Below, one piece after another: positions 1 through 10,658 of a stretch of 64,000 nucleotides of DNA. The notes below the pieces were generated by a model that saw only the letters and a program-made list of their open reading frames with translations, made no database searches and had not been told where the DNA came from. Numbering within the stretch: position 1 is the first letter of the stretch; the number at the start of each line of letters is the position of its first letter. The DNA is from Sipunculus nudus (Eukaryota; Annelida; Sipuncula; Golfingiida; Sipunculidae), in NCBI GenBank assembly GCA_026874595.1, contig CM049311.1:14599676-14663675 (forward strand). Direction: 5' to 3'. Position numbers and translations under genes: made by a program.

Positions 1-71
1 TTACTTCACCCGTCCCACTCTGATTTCTGCGGATACACATAGTTGCTTGTCGACTACCCATATTCTAGTTT
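1..71 (+). mobile_element. 3' end of a family D repeat
   Basis: This stretch matches the terminus of the complete family D copy at 41032-41103: the inverted partner of the 5' end (GCGGATACAC), then a hairpin with arms related to GTAGTCG and CGACTAC, then a TAGTTT end. The 5' part is outside the window. Confidence 0.8.
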
Positions 72-210
72 TAAAATGTCCTAGTCTGAAACTTGCAGGT
101 CCAAAATGTCCATTTTGCTGAAATCATAATGACTAAGGTAGTTTTGCAGGACTTAAAAGGATCAATATTAAATTTTAAAAATAAACCTCCATTCATACTC
201 CAAAACTTTG

Positions 211-242
211 CACAGGTTCGCATTAGGCCTGTAGGCCTTGTT
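211..242 (+). mobile_element. 3' end of a family C repeat
   Basis: CACAGGTTCGCATTAGGCCT followed by GTAGGCCTTGTT is the same terminus as at 22970-22999 and near 63465-63492. It is the remnant of an element that carried the family D copy just upstream. Confidence 0.75.
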
Positions 243-419
243 TTCTATTTATGAGACCTTCAAATGAAGTTGTCATCTGTTCAAAAGCCCACTGAAACCC
301 ATTTCTAAGGACTCTTCACAAAATTCATGATTTGTTTGCACTGTGGCAGTCATTTTGCTCATTGTTCAATTAACATTCCTTGAATTCAGCTGAGCGTCAT
401 GGCCCATGGGCCACTAGTT
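243..419 (+). mobile_element. 3' end of a family B repeat
   Basis: This segment aligns with 6370-6550 of the complete B copy: TGAGACCTTC, AAAGCCCACTGAAACCC, TTCATGATTT, and the terminus CAGCTGAGC, a GCCCATGGGC palindrome, CACTAGTT. It was evidently split by the family C insertion. Confidence 0.8.
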
Positions 420-421
420 CA

Positions 422-1555
422 TGAAATATTTTTCTATCCTTTTCAGGTGTAAGTGCGTTTTATATTTTTTCTGGAAGCAGCTTCTTGAGCTTGGTAACAG
501 TTATTGTATAAACTGTACAGTTACTGTTACAGTATTATAAGTTTCTGTTACTGTAAAGTTACTGTTACAGTATTATAAGCTTCTGTTACTGTAAAGTCAG
601 TCCAGTGATTACTTCAGAATTGTCATGGACACGTTTTTGAAATCTCAACATAATGAATCTTTTCAGCTGTGGCATTATTAGAGACTCTTCAAAATACCAG
701 AAGACCTGTGCTTAAAGTCTTTATTGTTATACATCCATCTTAGACAAGACATATTGTGAAAAACCCATAGTCTGTCTGTCCATTAGCATCACTGTCATTA
801 TAACTTGCCAAAATCCATGCATTTTAAATGAGATTAGAATTCACTAAGCTTCTTTGTGGTGTTGATGTGATAACACAGGAACATGATGAATTTTTATGAA
901 AGTCAGAAATTTTAACCAATATAATATCTCACCTTGGTTTGATTCTAGGCGAAATTCATGCATATTTAATGAGGTCAGAGGTCACCAGACTTTTGTGGCA
1001 CTCTCTTTTTTAACTTACCAAAATCTTATGGATTTTATAGTAGCTCAATAGAGTTTTTCACTGGAATTAAATTATGAGCAAAATCCATGCATATTTAATG
1101 AGGTCAAAGGTCAGAAGACATACAATGGTCATATTATGCATTCTTGTGGTGCTCATGTTGAAAAGACTTCTTCACTGATTTTGTTGTTATTGAAAATAAA
1201 TTGTAACATCCAAATGAATTCTCCCTTTTTCTAGTATTCTCATATGCAAAAATGTTCACAGATGAGCATTAGGTATTCTTGTTTATTTTGGTTCAGAGCC
1301 AGGTTTTAATTAAATCACTCTGCTGTTGTTAAACTACCTGTTGATGTTTCATGATTAAACTGAAATAAAAAAAAATCAAAACTATTAATTACAACCAATG
1401 CTTGCCCAATCATATGGTGCATATACTAAGGAAAAATTGCACACAGAATTTATTGTTACTAGTATGAGGATGGTGACTTCATTAATGATTAAATATGATT
1501 CCCTCTCAGTCACAGTTATATGAAATTAAGAATGTTCATTCATATATATTTCCAG
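422..1555. other. Non-coding, probably intron
   Basis: No exon is seen. A short direct repeat (GTTACTGTTACAGTATTATAA twice, 520-590) and two similar ATGCATATTTAATGAGGTCA segments (near 958 and 1087) are present, probably old repeat remnants. Confidence 0.5.
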
Positions 1556-1699
1556 CTGTATGGGAATCGTGGCAGCATTGGGGTTCTTGTGATTGCAACA
1601 CTCAAACACGGAGTCGCAGTAGAATCTGTGGAGGTGACAATTGCATAGGAGACACCACAGAAAGTGGGCCCTGTGAGGCTGATGCTTGCACTGATACAT
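1556..1699 (+). CDS. TSR exon 1, CDC variant
   Basis: Phase 1-1 exon of 144 bp (48 codons) after a TTTCCAG acceptor and before donor GTATGT. It encodes one TSR with three tryptophans (WESWQHW, possible C-mannosylation sites), six cysteines and the basic RSRSR strand. The usual CSxTCG O-fucosylation motif is replaced by GSCDCN, shared with the exons at 28573, 30136 and 32547. It is the first visible exon and is followed by VWA1. A second GT four bases downstream (1704) is a less likely donor, since GTATGT at 1700 matches the sister exons. Confidence 0.85.
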
Positions 1700-3439
1700 G
1701 TATGTATGGAAACAGACATACACTGTCTAAGGAAATTTTAATATATCAGATTTTAGTGGGGGATATTTATCTATGACAGTAGTTCTGTTGGTTGTTCAGT
1801 GTATGATACTGAATACTGATAAAATTTGATGTTTTTTTACTGTTTAATCTGTGTTCCTCTGAAAGTTGTCTAATTCTGATGATAATTCAGTCCTTTGGGT
1901 GCACATTAATTAAAACCAAATTGGAAGGTCAATCAGAATAAGTTTGAGCCAAGCACATTGAGAATTATTCATGTGTCAGCAAAAGATCTGAAAGTTGCTA
2001 TATTACTGTCTTCCGGTTGAAGCAATACCAGGGTTGCATTTATATAAATTTGTGAGCTTCATAAGACCAAAGGAAAGTTGATACATGCATTCTTTGTCAT
2101 GGGATATGCATGCAAAATCTTAATACTTTCAGGAGGACCCAAGGAAAGATTGATATATGCATTATTTTATCATGGAATATGCATACAAAATCTGAATTTA
2201 ATTTCAGGAGGACCCGAGCAATATTGAATATCATTGAAAGATACTATAAAACCTCTGATACTATTTATAATATCTATCCTTGATTAACAGGAAACAAGAA
2301 TGATTGGTTATTTCACATAATCTCAGTATTTTGTGTGTAGACGTTTGACACTATATTATAGATAATATACATCTGTCATTCCAATGAGGCTTCTATATAT
2401 GAATTATTTGCCCCATATTGGACAGCTTAATTATGCACAAAGAATTCATTTGCATGAAAATATCCCTTCCATAAATATCTGTTTTGAATCCCATTTGAAT
2501 GTAAAGCCAGCCACTGTAATGAAACGCTTTAATTAGGAAGTATATATATTGGTATGAAGCTAGAGTGTGTGGCTAAAAAAAGGGACACACACTGTATATA
2601 TGCAGGATATAGAGGTGGGCACTAATTAGTACCTCTCTGTTCCAACAGGACCATACAGACTAGGGCTTATTTTGATAGATCAGTCTAAATGCTTGGAATG
2701 TATATGTTGGTAAGTTTTAGATCTACAATTTCATCTGATTGCCAGAAGAAGTCATGGCAAACATGGTCATCCAAAGCTTCCTGTCACAGTTGTTCATTAA
2801 AATGAATGTGTAAAAACACTGATGTTCCATTGGACATATGTAACTGCATGAATGCTCAACAGGAATATATAACTTAAATGAGCCTTCAGAAAGTGTGCTT
2901 GGATGTAGGACAAGGTACATGTAAAAGATTCTAGACTGCAGATGTAATCTCTCCCAATCCCCCTCCCCCCCCCCCCAACTGGTGTGGTGGTCACATGCCA
3001 AAATGATGGGTGTATGATTATTATAATATTCAGTAAAACCTCAAAAGTAACTACCACCATTGGGACCACGATCAAAAGGTTGCATTTGCAAGGTTTTTGT
3101 GTGAGGTTTGTATATAAAGAGTGAAAAAGAATTGGCACCGTCAAAAGATAGTCATTATTTTGAAGTGCTTGCTAAACCGAGTTGGTTGTTAGGCGAGGTT
3201 TAATTGTGTATCAAATTTTTGTAAAGGATTTTTTCTCATGAATGTAAAGAATTTTCCAAAATGTCAATATTAATCACCTTAGGGTTCTTATTCCAATGAA
3301 TATGTGGTATATTACATAATTAATTGTAACTGAAAAAAGGTAGGTCTTTCATTGATGGCAATATTAGTAGTATGTTCTGTCATGTATGTCTGCGTTGTTT
3401 TCATCCTTGTGTTTACCTAAATACTTTTATTTTAAACAG
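1700..3439. other. Intron with a degraded tandem duplication and C-run
   Basis: An imperfect direct duplication of about 68 bp covers 2090-2215 (TTTCAGGAGGACCC ends both copies). A C-rich run lies at 2961-2976. A faint inverted pair, CAGTAAAACCTC near 3032 and GAGGTTTAAT near 3197, may be an old MITE. No exon is seen. Confidence 0.5.
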
Positions 3440-4024
3440 CTGGGAATGTCTGCAGAGCTGAGCTGGATCTCTGTTTCGTGGTCGACTCATCTGGATCTAT
3501 TAACCAGAATGACAACACTAACTGGGGCAGAGTGAAGGATTTCACGCGTGCCGTGGCATCTAATCTTGATATTGGTTCACAAGCAGTCAGAGTATCAGTG
3601 GTTCAGTTTGCAGAACAGGCAAGCCTTTATATGAAATTAAGTGATGGTGTTGACAAAACTGATGTATTATCAAAATTAGATAATATGCCATACATAAGTG
3701 GTGGAACAAACACCCAGGCAGCCTTGGCAATGATAACAGACCAAGTTTTCACTGTGGCAAACGGTGATCGTCCAGGGGTACCAAATTTAGCTATAGTGAT
3801 TACGGATGGAGAGAGCAACATACGACAAGAGAACACCATACCAGAAGCTAACAGGGCCAAAAGAAACGGCATCGTCAACATCGCTATTGGGGTTACCCAG
3901 CATATCAACCAAACAGAACTGGAAGGCATAGCATCCAATAAAAGTAACCTGATTACAGTGCAAGATTTTGCCAGCCTGCAAAGCATTATTCAAAGTGTGG
4001 TTCAGCAAGCTTGCCCTTACAGTG
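3440..4024 (+). CDS. VWA domain 1 exon
   Basis: A single 585-bp exon (acceptor AAACAG, donor GTAAGA, phase 1-1) encodes a whole VWA domain. The metal-ion site is complete: DSSGS in the first strand, the threonine in GGTNTQ, and the aspartate in VITDGES. Cysteines near each end (NVC and QQAC) probably pair; a further cysteine lies in DLCFVVD, as in VWA4. The sequon INQT precedes ELEGIA, a possible N-glycan site. Sequence style (YMKLS, SNIR after the TDG motif) places it with VWA4. Likely role: metal-dependent ligand binding outside the cell. Confidence 0.95.
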
Positions 4025-4521
4025 GTAAGAGATATGTTTCATGCCTTTGTTGTTCAAAAACCAATCCACAACTTTTCTGATTATTTACTCCATTTTATTG
4101 CAGCCTTTTAGGATAGCCAGAAAATTTCACAAGCAACTTCTGATGCCAAGCTATTCTATATGATTCTAAGAAACATTCAGACTATAACTGAACTAGTGAC
4201 CACCCTGGGCCATTGAATGGTTAAAATATTAAAACTTTTTAATATCAGTTATGCTCTTTATTGCAGACAACAAAGATAAGGTTTTAAACCCATGGATTAT
4301 ATTGGTTTTAAACCCATGGATTAAATATAAAATAATGTAATTTAATGTATTATAATGTAATGTAATGTAACATGACCTTCATGGTAAACAATTGATCTTT
4401 GATATTAGGTTCTGTGGTCATGATGATAAAATAGTTGTTAAAAAAAAACCTTTGTGTACACAGTTATATATATCTAGTCTTGGCATGAGTGATATATTCT
4501 GCCCCTTTGGTAGTGTTGGGA

Positions 4522-4523
<2 letters not shown>

Positions 4524-4593
<70 letters not shown>
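4524..4593. repeat. (TA)n microsatellite
   Basis: About 35 uninterrupted TA units inside the intron after VWA1. The open frame across it (repeated Ile-Tyr) is not a gene. Confidence 0.97.
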
Positions 4594-4595
<2 letters not shown>

Positions 4596-4992
4596 TGATA
4601 TTGTGATATCAGTATTAGGTGTGGGAACTCCAGCCCTGGTTTTCATGTATCACATATCAGTGCTTCATTGCATGTTTCATGGACTGTCTAAAAGCCAGTG
4701 AATCCCAAGAGAGTTTTGGAGAATGTTATGTTTATAGTTAGTAATTATCATTTTAAACATACTTATTAAATATCCATGGTATTTTTTTTTTCGTCTTATT
4801 AACAATAGTTTTTAATAGAATTTGATGTAAATTGATTAATATGAATGTTATTCTTAAGAATGAATATCATCCTGAACACAGGCGCTGATAGTGCCATTAT
4901 TTTTAGCAAATAATCGTAAAAGGGCACGTTTGTAACATTAAAACCAAGAACAAAAACACATACTACAATATCACAAATAATAATTAGTTATT

Positions 4993-6550
4993 AGCTCAGC
5001 TGACTGAAAGTCATCTAAGATATAGCGATCAACTTCCTCCATCGTCAGGCTGTCCTGCCGTTAAAAAACAGGGCACAAATCATAACCGCTGGACCTGGAA
5101 ACTTCCAACTTGACATCCTGGGAGGTCAATGAAAAATCTCCTCGGAAACCTGAAATTAGGCCTCTGTTACCCATATTCTCTGAGCTATGGGTCTCAAAAG
5201 TACCCCCCCCAGAATAATAAAAAATTTGATACAAAAGATCAAGTAGCTGAATAACTACTGCATTGATCACCATGATTCTGTGCATGAACATTGATCATGG
5301 AGTGTTCCATCAGTTCCTGCAAGCTGGTGGCGCCACCTGTTTTTTCCAATTTTTACAAATTTTTTCTCAATTTTTGAGACCCTCAAAGAAGCTGTCATCT
5401 GTTAACAGGGCACCAATAGTAACCACTGGACCTGGGATCTTCTTACTCTACAGCAAAGGAGGTCCATGAAAAGTTTCTGTGGAAACGTGAAATTAGGTCT
5501 CTGTTACCCATATTCTTTGAGCTATTGGTCTCGTAAATACCCCCAGAATAATAAAAAAAATTGATACAAAAGCTCAATTATCTGAATAACTACTGCATTG
5601 ATCACCATGATTCTTTGCATGAATATTGATCATGGAGTGTTCCATCAGTTCCTGTAACCTGGTGGCGCCACCTGTATTTTTTCCAATTTTTACAATTTTT
5701 TCTTCTATTTTTGAGACCTTCAAATTAAGCTTCATCTTGTAATAGGGCACAAATTGTAGCCCCTTGACCTAGAATCTTCATACTTGACATCTATGGAGGT
5801 CCATGAAAAGTCTTGGAAATCTGAAATAAGTTCCCTCTTACTCTTATCCTCCAAGCTGTTCGGCTCATAATTCCCCCCCCCCCCCCCAAAAGAATAAAAA
5901 AAAAGATACAAAAGCTCAATCATCTGAATAACTACTCCATTGATCACCATGATTCTTTGCATGAATATTGATCATGGAGTGTTCCATCAGTTTCTGTAAC
6001 CTGGTGGCGCCACCTGTATTTTTTCCAATTTTTACGAATTTTGTTCTCTGTTTATGAGACCTTCAAAGAAGCTGTCATCTTGTAATAGGGCACAGATCCC
6101 AACCCCTTGACCTAGAATCTTCATACTTGACATCTAGGGAGGTCCATGAAAAGTCTTCTTGGAAATCTGATATAAGGTCTCTGTTACTCCTATCCTCCGA
6201 GCAGTTTGGTTCATAATTCCCCCCCCCCCCCCACCTCCCAAATAATCAAAATGTAATACAGAAGCTCCACTATATGAATAACGAATGCATTGATATCCAT
6301 GATTCTTTGGATATATATTGATCATGGAGTGTTCATCAGTTCCTGCCTGTAATTTTTCACATTTTTACACATTTTTTTTCTACTTATGAGACCTTCAAAT
6401 GAAGTGGTCATCTGTCAGAAAGCCCACTGAAACCCCTTTCGAAGGACTCTTCGCAAAATTCATGATTTTTTTGCACTCTGGCAGTCATTTTGCTCATTAT
6501 ACAACATTCCTTGAATTCAGCTAAGCATCATGGCCCATTGGCCACTAGTT
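4993..6550 (+). mobile_element. Complete family B repeat (Helentron-like, non-autonomous)
   Basis: It starts with AGCTCAGCTGACT, ends with CAGCTAAGC, an imperfect GCCCATTGGC palindrome and CACTAGTT, and has no coding capacity. Inside are tandem units of about 335-342 bp, each holding TTGATCATGGAGTGTTCC and the palindrome GGTGGCGCCACC (5326, 5661, 6003), with C-runs near 5872 and 6219. The inverted pair AGCTCAG/CTAAGC near the two ends and the T-rich insertion site are the family's common plan. Confidence 0.75.
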
Positions 6551-6697
6551 ACAGCTGTCAGATAAAATGATTATTGTAGATTAACCACTGACAATCCCAA
6601 CCCTACCCCTGAGATATTTTAATGGAGAAGATTATATCTGTCAGATCTTGCATATTTAAGTTGTTTACAAAATGAACTTCCATTGTGTCACATGTAG

Positions 6698-6841
6698 GAA
6701 CCTGGTCCAACTGGAGTCCCTGGAGTCAGTGCACTGTGTCATGTGGTGGTGGATCCCAGGTCAGAACAAGGCAATGCAGTACTACAGGTGACTCGTGTAT
6801 TGGTAACCGAGAAGAAAGAAGACTGTGTAATGGACAGTCAT
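6698..6841 (+). CDS. TSR exon 2, classical
   Basis: A 144-bp phase 1-1 exon (acceptor CATGTAG, donor GTAAGT). It encodes a canonical TSR: WSNWSPW, CTVSCGGG (an intact O-fucosylation consensus), the QVRTRQC strand, and six cysteines ending in NGQSC. It precedes VWA2 but is separated from it by the antisense DIRS-like retrotransposon, whose 3' side begins only about 100 bp downstream. Confidence 0.93.
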
Positions 6842-6959
6842 GTAAGTTGGTTAGATATTCTTTTAATAATACATTTTAGCAAATTTATATCACACCTAGA
6901 CAACAAACACTCATGTGAATATGCCTAATTAAGAGACAAAAGATATTCAAAAAACAAAA

Positions 6960-8243
6960 TTACATTTGAATCACCTTATCTGTGAAGTCAGTGGCCGACT
7001 TCGAATGCACATAATGCTGCTCAAACACCTCCTGGGATTTCCACCTGCCAACTTTCTGAACGGAGTCTGGGGTAATATTAGCCTCAATTGCAGTCGTCGC
7101 ACCAGTAGGCCTAAAACATTTTGCAGTAAAACCCCTACCTCCTAAACCTGCCATGTTAATTGACTCCTCAAGAATTTTACCAATCGATGAACTACACAAA
7201 GCATTATATGGTTCGTACAAAGCTAAAAACAATGGTCCATTCGAACCCAACCTGTACTGAGAAGTTTTCACAATATAACAACTCAATGTAGCAACCAGAT
7301 CAAGCTTAAAGTTCTACAGAACAGGGTTGCACATGAACAGAGAAACCATCCCTGTAATAGTCATTCTTAATGCCAAAAATCATAATATTCATAGAACCAT
7401 CCAAATTAAAGGTGATCTGGTCAATGGACATAATAAACTTGTTACACACACGAGTTTCTTTATCAAAAACCTTAGCATTCGGCCCCACATCAGAGGGTCT
7501 AAGAAACACAGCAAAGGCTAACAAGGTCAAACATTTCAGTCGCAAATGTTTGATATTAAGTTCTTCATTGTCTGGCCAAGACAGGAAAAGTTCTTTAAAC
7601 GGTTCAACTGGCAGGATCGCCGGTCTTGCCCGGGGGAACTGTGTGCCTGATTTGATCAAAGCTGTACAAAGTTTCTTAATGTCAGGCTGAAGCATAATAT
7701 TATTATAGTCAAGTGCATTGTCCAAACTTGAGAGCGCAGCTGACGCTGAACACAAAAGTGAACGGGGGTGTTAGGAACTATCAGCCAACACACATAAAAA
7801 CTCTGCAATGTCCCTGCTATCTCTTGGGGGAAACATAACATGGAACTGATTACAAAAGGACTTCAATTTTACTAGTAGCCTGTTGTGTAAATCAAGTGTG
7901 CTTTTAGCCCAGTTACATGGAAATTGTTGCTGTGCTCTATCACTCCAACCCTGAGCATCAAGTTTTAACCGCCAGAAATCCTCCAGGCGTACAGTTTCCA
8001 GTTTGGGTTCTTTAATGGTTCTGGACAAACGCCTAATTGCCAAATTGACTGGGGGTTGCTTGGGATCCGGAACGGAGGGATCGTTGACATTTGGACCAGC
8101 TGACGAAACCAAGGTTTAGCTGGCCAGTAAGGTGCAATTAGGGTTGCCTCCACCTTTTGAGATGTGATTAGATTTAGAATCTTCGAAATGAGCCAAAACG
8201 GTGGATTGACAAAATTGTTTTCGTCCATCCAATTGTGAGCCAA
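6960..8243 (-). pseudogene. Linker and tyrosine recombinase, broken (DIRS-like)
   Basis: The linker FVNPPFWLISKIL and LIAPYWPAKPWF, common downstream of RNase H in such elements, reads in one frame (8243-8090). The recombinase follows in another (8112-7306, one in-frame stop near 7769) and a third (7286-6960). Catalytic residues are recognisable: the first Arg in FLRPSDVG, K-x-x-R in AKCFRPTG, Trp in GRWKS and Tyr in EQHYVH. Confidence 0.82.
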
Positions 8244-8248
8244 AGCAT

Positions 8249-8533
8249 CTATACTGGACGAGATTTTCCGGAATTTCGGCTCAACATATCAGCGTGGCAG
8301 TTCTTTTTTCCAGCAAGGTATTTTGCCTGTAGATCTGTGTCCCATGAATGTGCCTCTAGCAAAACTCTTTGAACTAAGTCCCCTACTTCCTGACTTGGAC
8401 TGTATAAATGGTTGACACATGCAACCGTTGTCACACTGTCGCTCAAGATTTGAACAGATTTCCCCTGGAGTTCGGGTCCAACTGACCTCAGAGCCAGCCC
8501 TACGGCAAGAAGCTCCCTGTAGTTGGAAGGCAT
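8249..8533 (-). pseudogene. RNase H domain fragment (DIRS-like)
   Basis: SNYREL, the ILSDSVTTV strand with its acidic residue, and NCHADMLSR at the end are the marks of retroelement RNase H. It follows the reverse transcriptase after a frameshift. Confidence 0.82.
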
Positions 8534-8573
8534 GTGGGTGACCGGAGTATTCCATTGTCCTTAAGCTTCAACA

Positions 8574-9270
8574 TTAAATGCCTCCAACCCCAACCAAAAC
8601 TACTTGCATCCGTAGCAACCTGAATATCTGGGGTTTAACTCGTATGGGGGCACCGTTCCAATTATCAATAGCTTCTCCCCACCAAGTTAGCTCCTTGACA
8701 ATACACGGGTTCAAAATGATTATACCGTCCCAAGAAACTTTTTGGGCTATACCCCGATAAATATTTCTCAATAAAAGTTTTGCAGGCAGAATGGCCTTTG
8801 TCATTGACACACATTGACCTGCAGTGCATGCAAGTTTCCTAGCCGAGGCAGTGCCTTTATTCAAGCTGCGTCTAATATCCCTTTTAAGACGCCGGATACA
8901 CTGCTTGGTGACCTGAATATACGGAATACCTCCGTGATGGGCAGTGTTAATTACAAAACCTAAGTAGGTACAACAAGTGGACGGGGTCAGTACGCTTTTG
9001 TCAAAGTTAATTGTCCCACCTAAATCAAGTAGTGTGTGTACAAAGAGATCAATGTGGTCAGTGGCAGTATGACTCCTTAACATCAATACAAAATCATCTA
9101 CATATAATGACACAATGTTCACACAAATATTGTACCACGGGACAAAGAATCTTGTAAAAATAATAAGGGCTACAAGCTAACCCCTGTGGTAAGGCTGTAA
9201 AGACAAATGACTGTCCTCGCCATTTGAATCCTAAGTACCTTTGAAAATCAGCATGAAATCTGGCCTCTTT
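8574..9270 (-). pseudogene. Reverse transcriptase fragment (DIRS-like)
   Basis: Conserved blocks are visible: FHADFQRYLGFKW, ALPQGLACSPYYF (the LPFGL region) and the catalytic YVDD. A frameshift lies just before YVDD (around 9094-9122) and another near 8575, before RNase H. The domain starts abruptly, missing its N-terminal fingers. Confidence 0.88.
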
Positions 9271-9324
9271 ATATGTTTTATATATGATGAATGTTTTGTT
9301 GAAATACTGCAGTTTTGCTTGCAG

Positions 9325-9909
9325 GTGATGTCCAGTGCCAAGCAAAAGCAGATATTGCATTTGTAGTTGACTCCTCAGGCTCCATAAATGAGGCTGATCC
9401 AGGAAACTGGGATTTGGTAAAACGTTTCCTAATTAGTGCCGTGAACAGTTTTGATATTGGTCACACTGGAATTAGAACTGGGCTTATACAGTTCGCAGAT
9501 GATGCCAAGTTGATCTATGACTTTGATGAAAATGCATCAAAAGATGAAACCACTGATTTCATCATGGGCCTCCCTTACCTCAGTGGTGGTACCAATACAC
9601 AGGAAGCTCTAAGAATCATGCATGAACAGCTGTTCACCCCAGCACGTGGAGACCGACAGGATGCCTCAGATATATGTATTGTTTTAACGGATGGCCAGAG
9701 TACGACAAGAGCAGGCAACACAATACCAGAAGCAAAGAAGGCAAAAGCCCGGGGAATCAAAATGGTTGCCATTGGTGTAACAGATCAAGTTAACCAAACT
9801 GAACTTGAAGGGATAGCCTCAAGCAAGGACCTGATTTTCAACGTGGAGAACTTTGGACAGCTAGAAAGCATTCTCAGTTCCCTCATTAACTTAACCTGTG
9901 ATGCTATAG
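9325..9909 (+). CDS. VWA domain 2 exon
   Basis: A 585-bp phase 1-1 exon (acceptor TTGCAG, donor GTAAGA). The complete metal-ion site is DSSGS, GGTNTQ, VLTDGQS. It has potential N-glycan sequons at VNQT and near the C-terminal cysteine (NLTC). The AGNT motif after the TDG segment and NLTC/NITC ending group it with VWA3. The acceptor is only about 45 bp from the recognisable end of the DIRS-like reverse transcriptase on the opposite strand, so its polypyrimidine tract and branch region lie at the edge of that insertion. Confidence 0.95.
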
Positions 9910-10658
9910 GTAAGAAATACTAACATTATATTAAATCCAGCTGTTCACCCGCCTTATCTGTAGAATGTTTATCATTTCTGGCCTTCTCTGTGTACATTAA
10001 TGATCCATGTGTAATACCTGCCATGAAAATTCTTATAATGCCAATGGTATGGATGTAGGACCTTGTTTTTCTACAAGCGGTTAGTAAAGTTCACCAGTTG
10101 CAAAACATTGTTTTGGGAAACCTTGGTTTCTCTGTCTTGTGATCAGATGTCTTTTTCAATATGTTTGCTTTATTTTGACCGGCCCCAACATGTTATAAAC
10201 AGGTGGATAAAACAAAACCAACAGCCTATGCACTGTGGGATTGGCATTTTTCTGGCCTTTTTTATGAAAGGTTCAAGAAATTATCTTTAGTTTATAGGCA
10301 TCAGATGTCAAAATAGCCACTTTTACTAAATTTTAATAAAGGGACGATATGTAAATTTCCCACAAACCTTATGATTGTGTATTTACCTGCTGTCCTTCAT
10401 TTTGAAAGGCTCAAGGCGCCTGTGGTGGCATATGGTGTTGTAGGTATAATAGAGCCTTAAGAATGCTTCTGATTTAACTTTTGTTCCCATTTTCATTGTA
10501 TATTAAAGTTCTTTAGGCCTGTCAAAAAGGTCTTATGTTCCTGTAAGTCAATCTGAATGCACATTTTTTTTTTGTGATGCACACAATCACTTTTCTTAGT
10601 ACTTTAACTTTAAATATACTTTTTTGCACATTTTCATGAAAATGACATTGGATTAATT
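9910..10658. other. Intron, nothing recognised
   Basis: No exon, tRNA or clear repeat is seen between VWA2 and the first family A element. Confidence 0.5.

Larger units (their letters stand above)
6940..9285 (-). mobile_element. Truncated, decayed DIRS-like tyrosine-recombinase retrotransposon
   Basis: Reading the - strand gives reverse transcriptase, RNase H, then tyrosine recombinase, the gene order of DIRS-type retroelements. The gag part and the N-terminal part of the reverse transcriptase are missing. Several frameshifts and one in-frame stop break the ORFs, so it is a dead copy. It lies antisense in the intron between TSR exon 2 and VWA2; its truncated 5' side stops about 40-60 bp before the VWA2 acceptor. 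End repeats were not identified, so outer borders are approximate. Confidence 0.85.

Noticed and set aside
4392-4598. 68-residue ORF rich in Ile-Tyr
   Set aside because: It is the translation of the (TA)n microsatellite.
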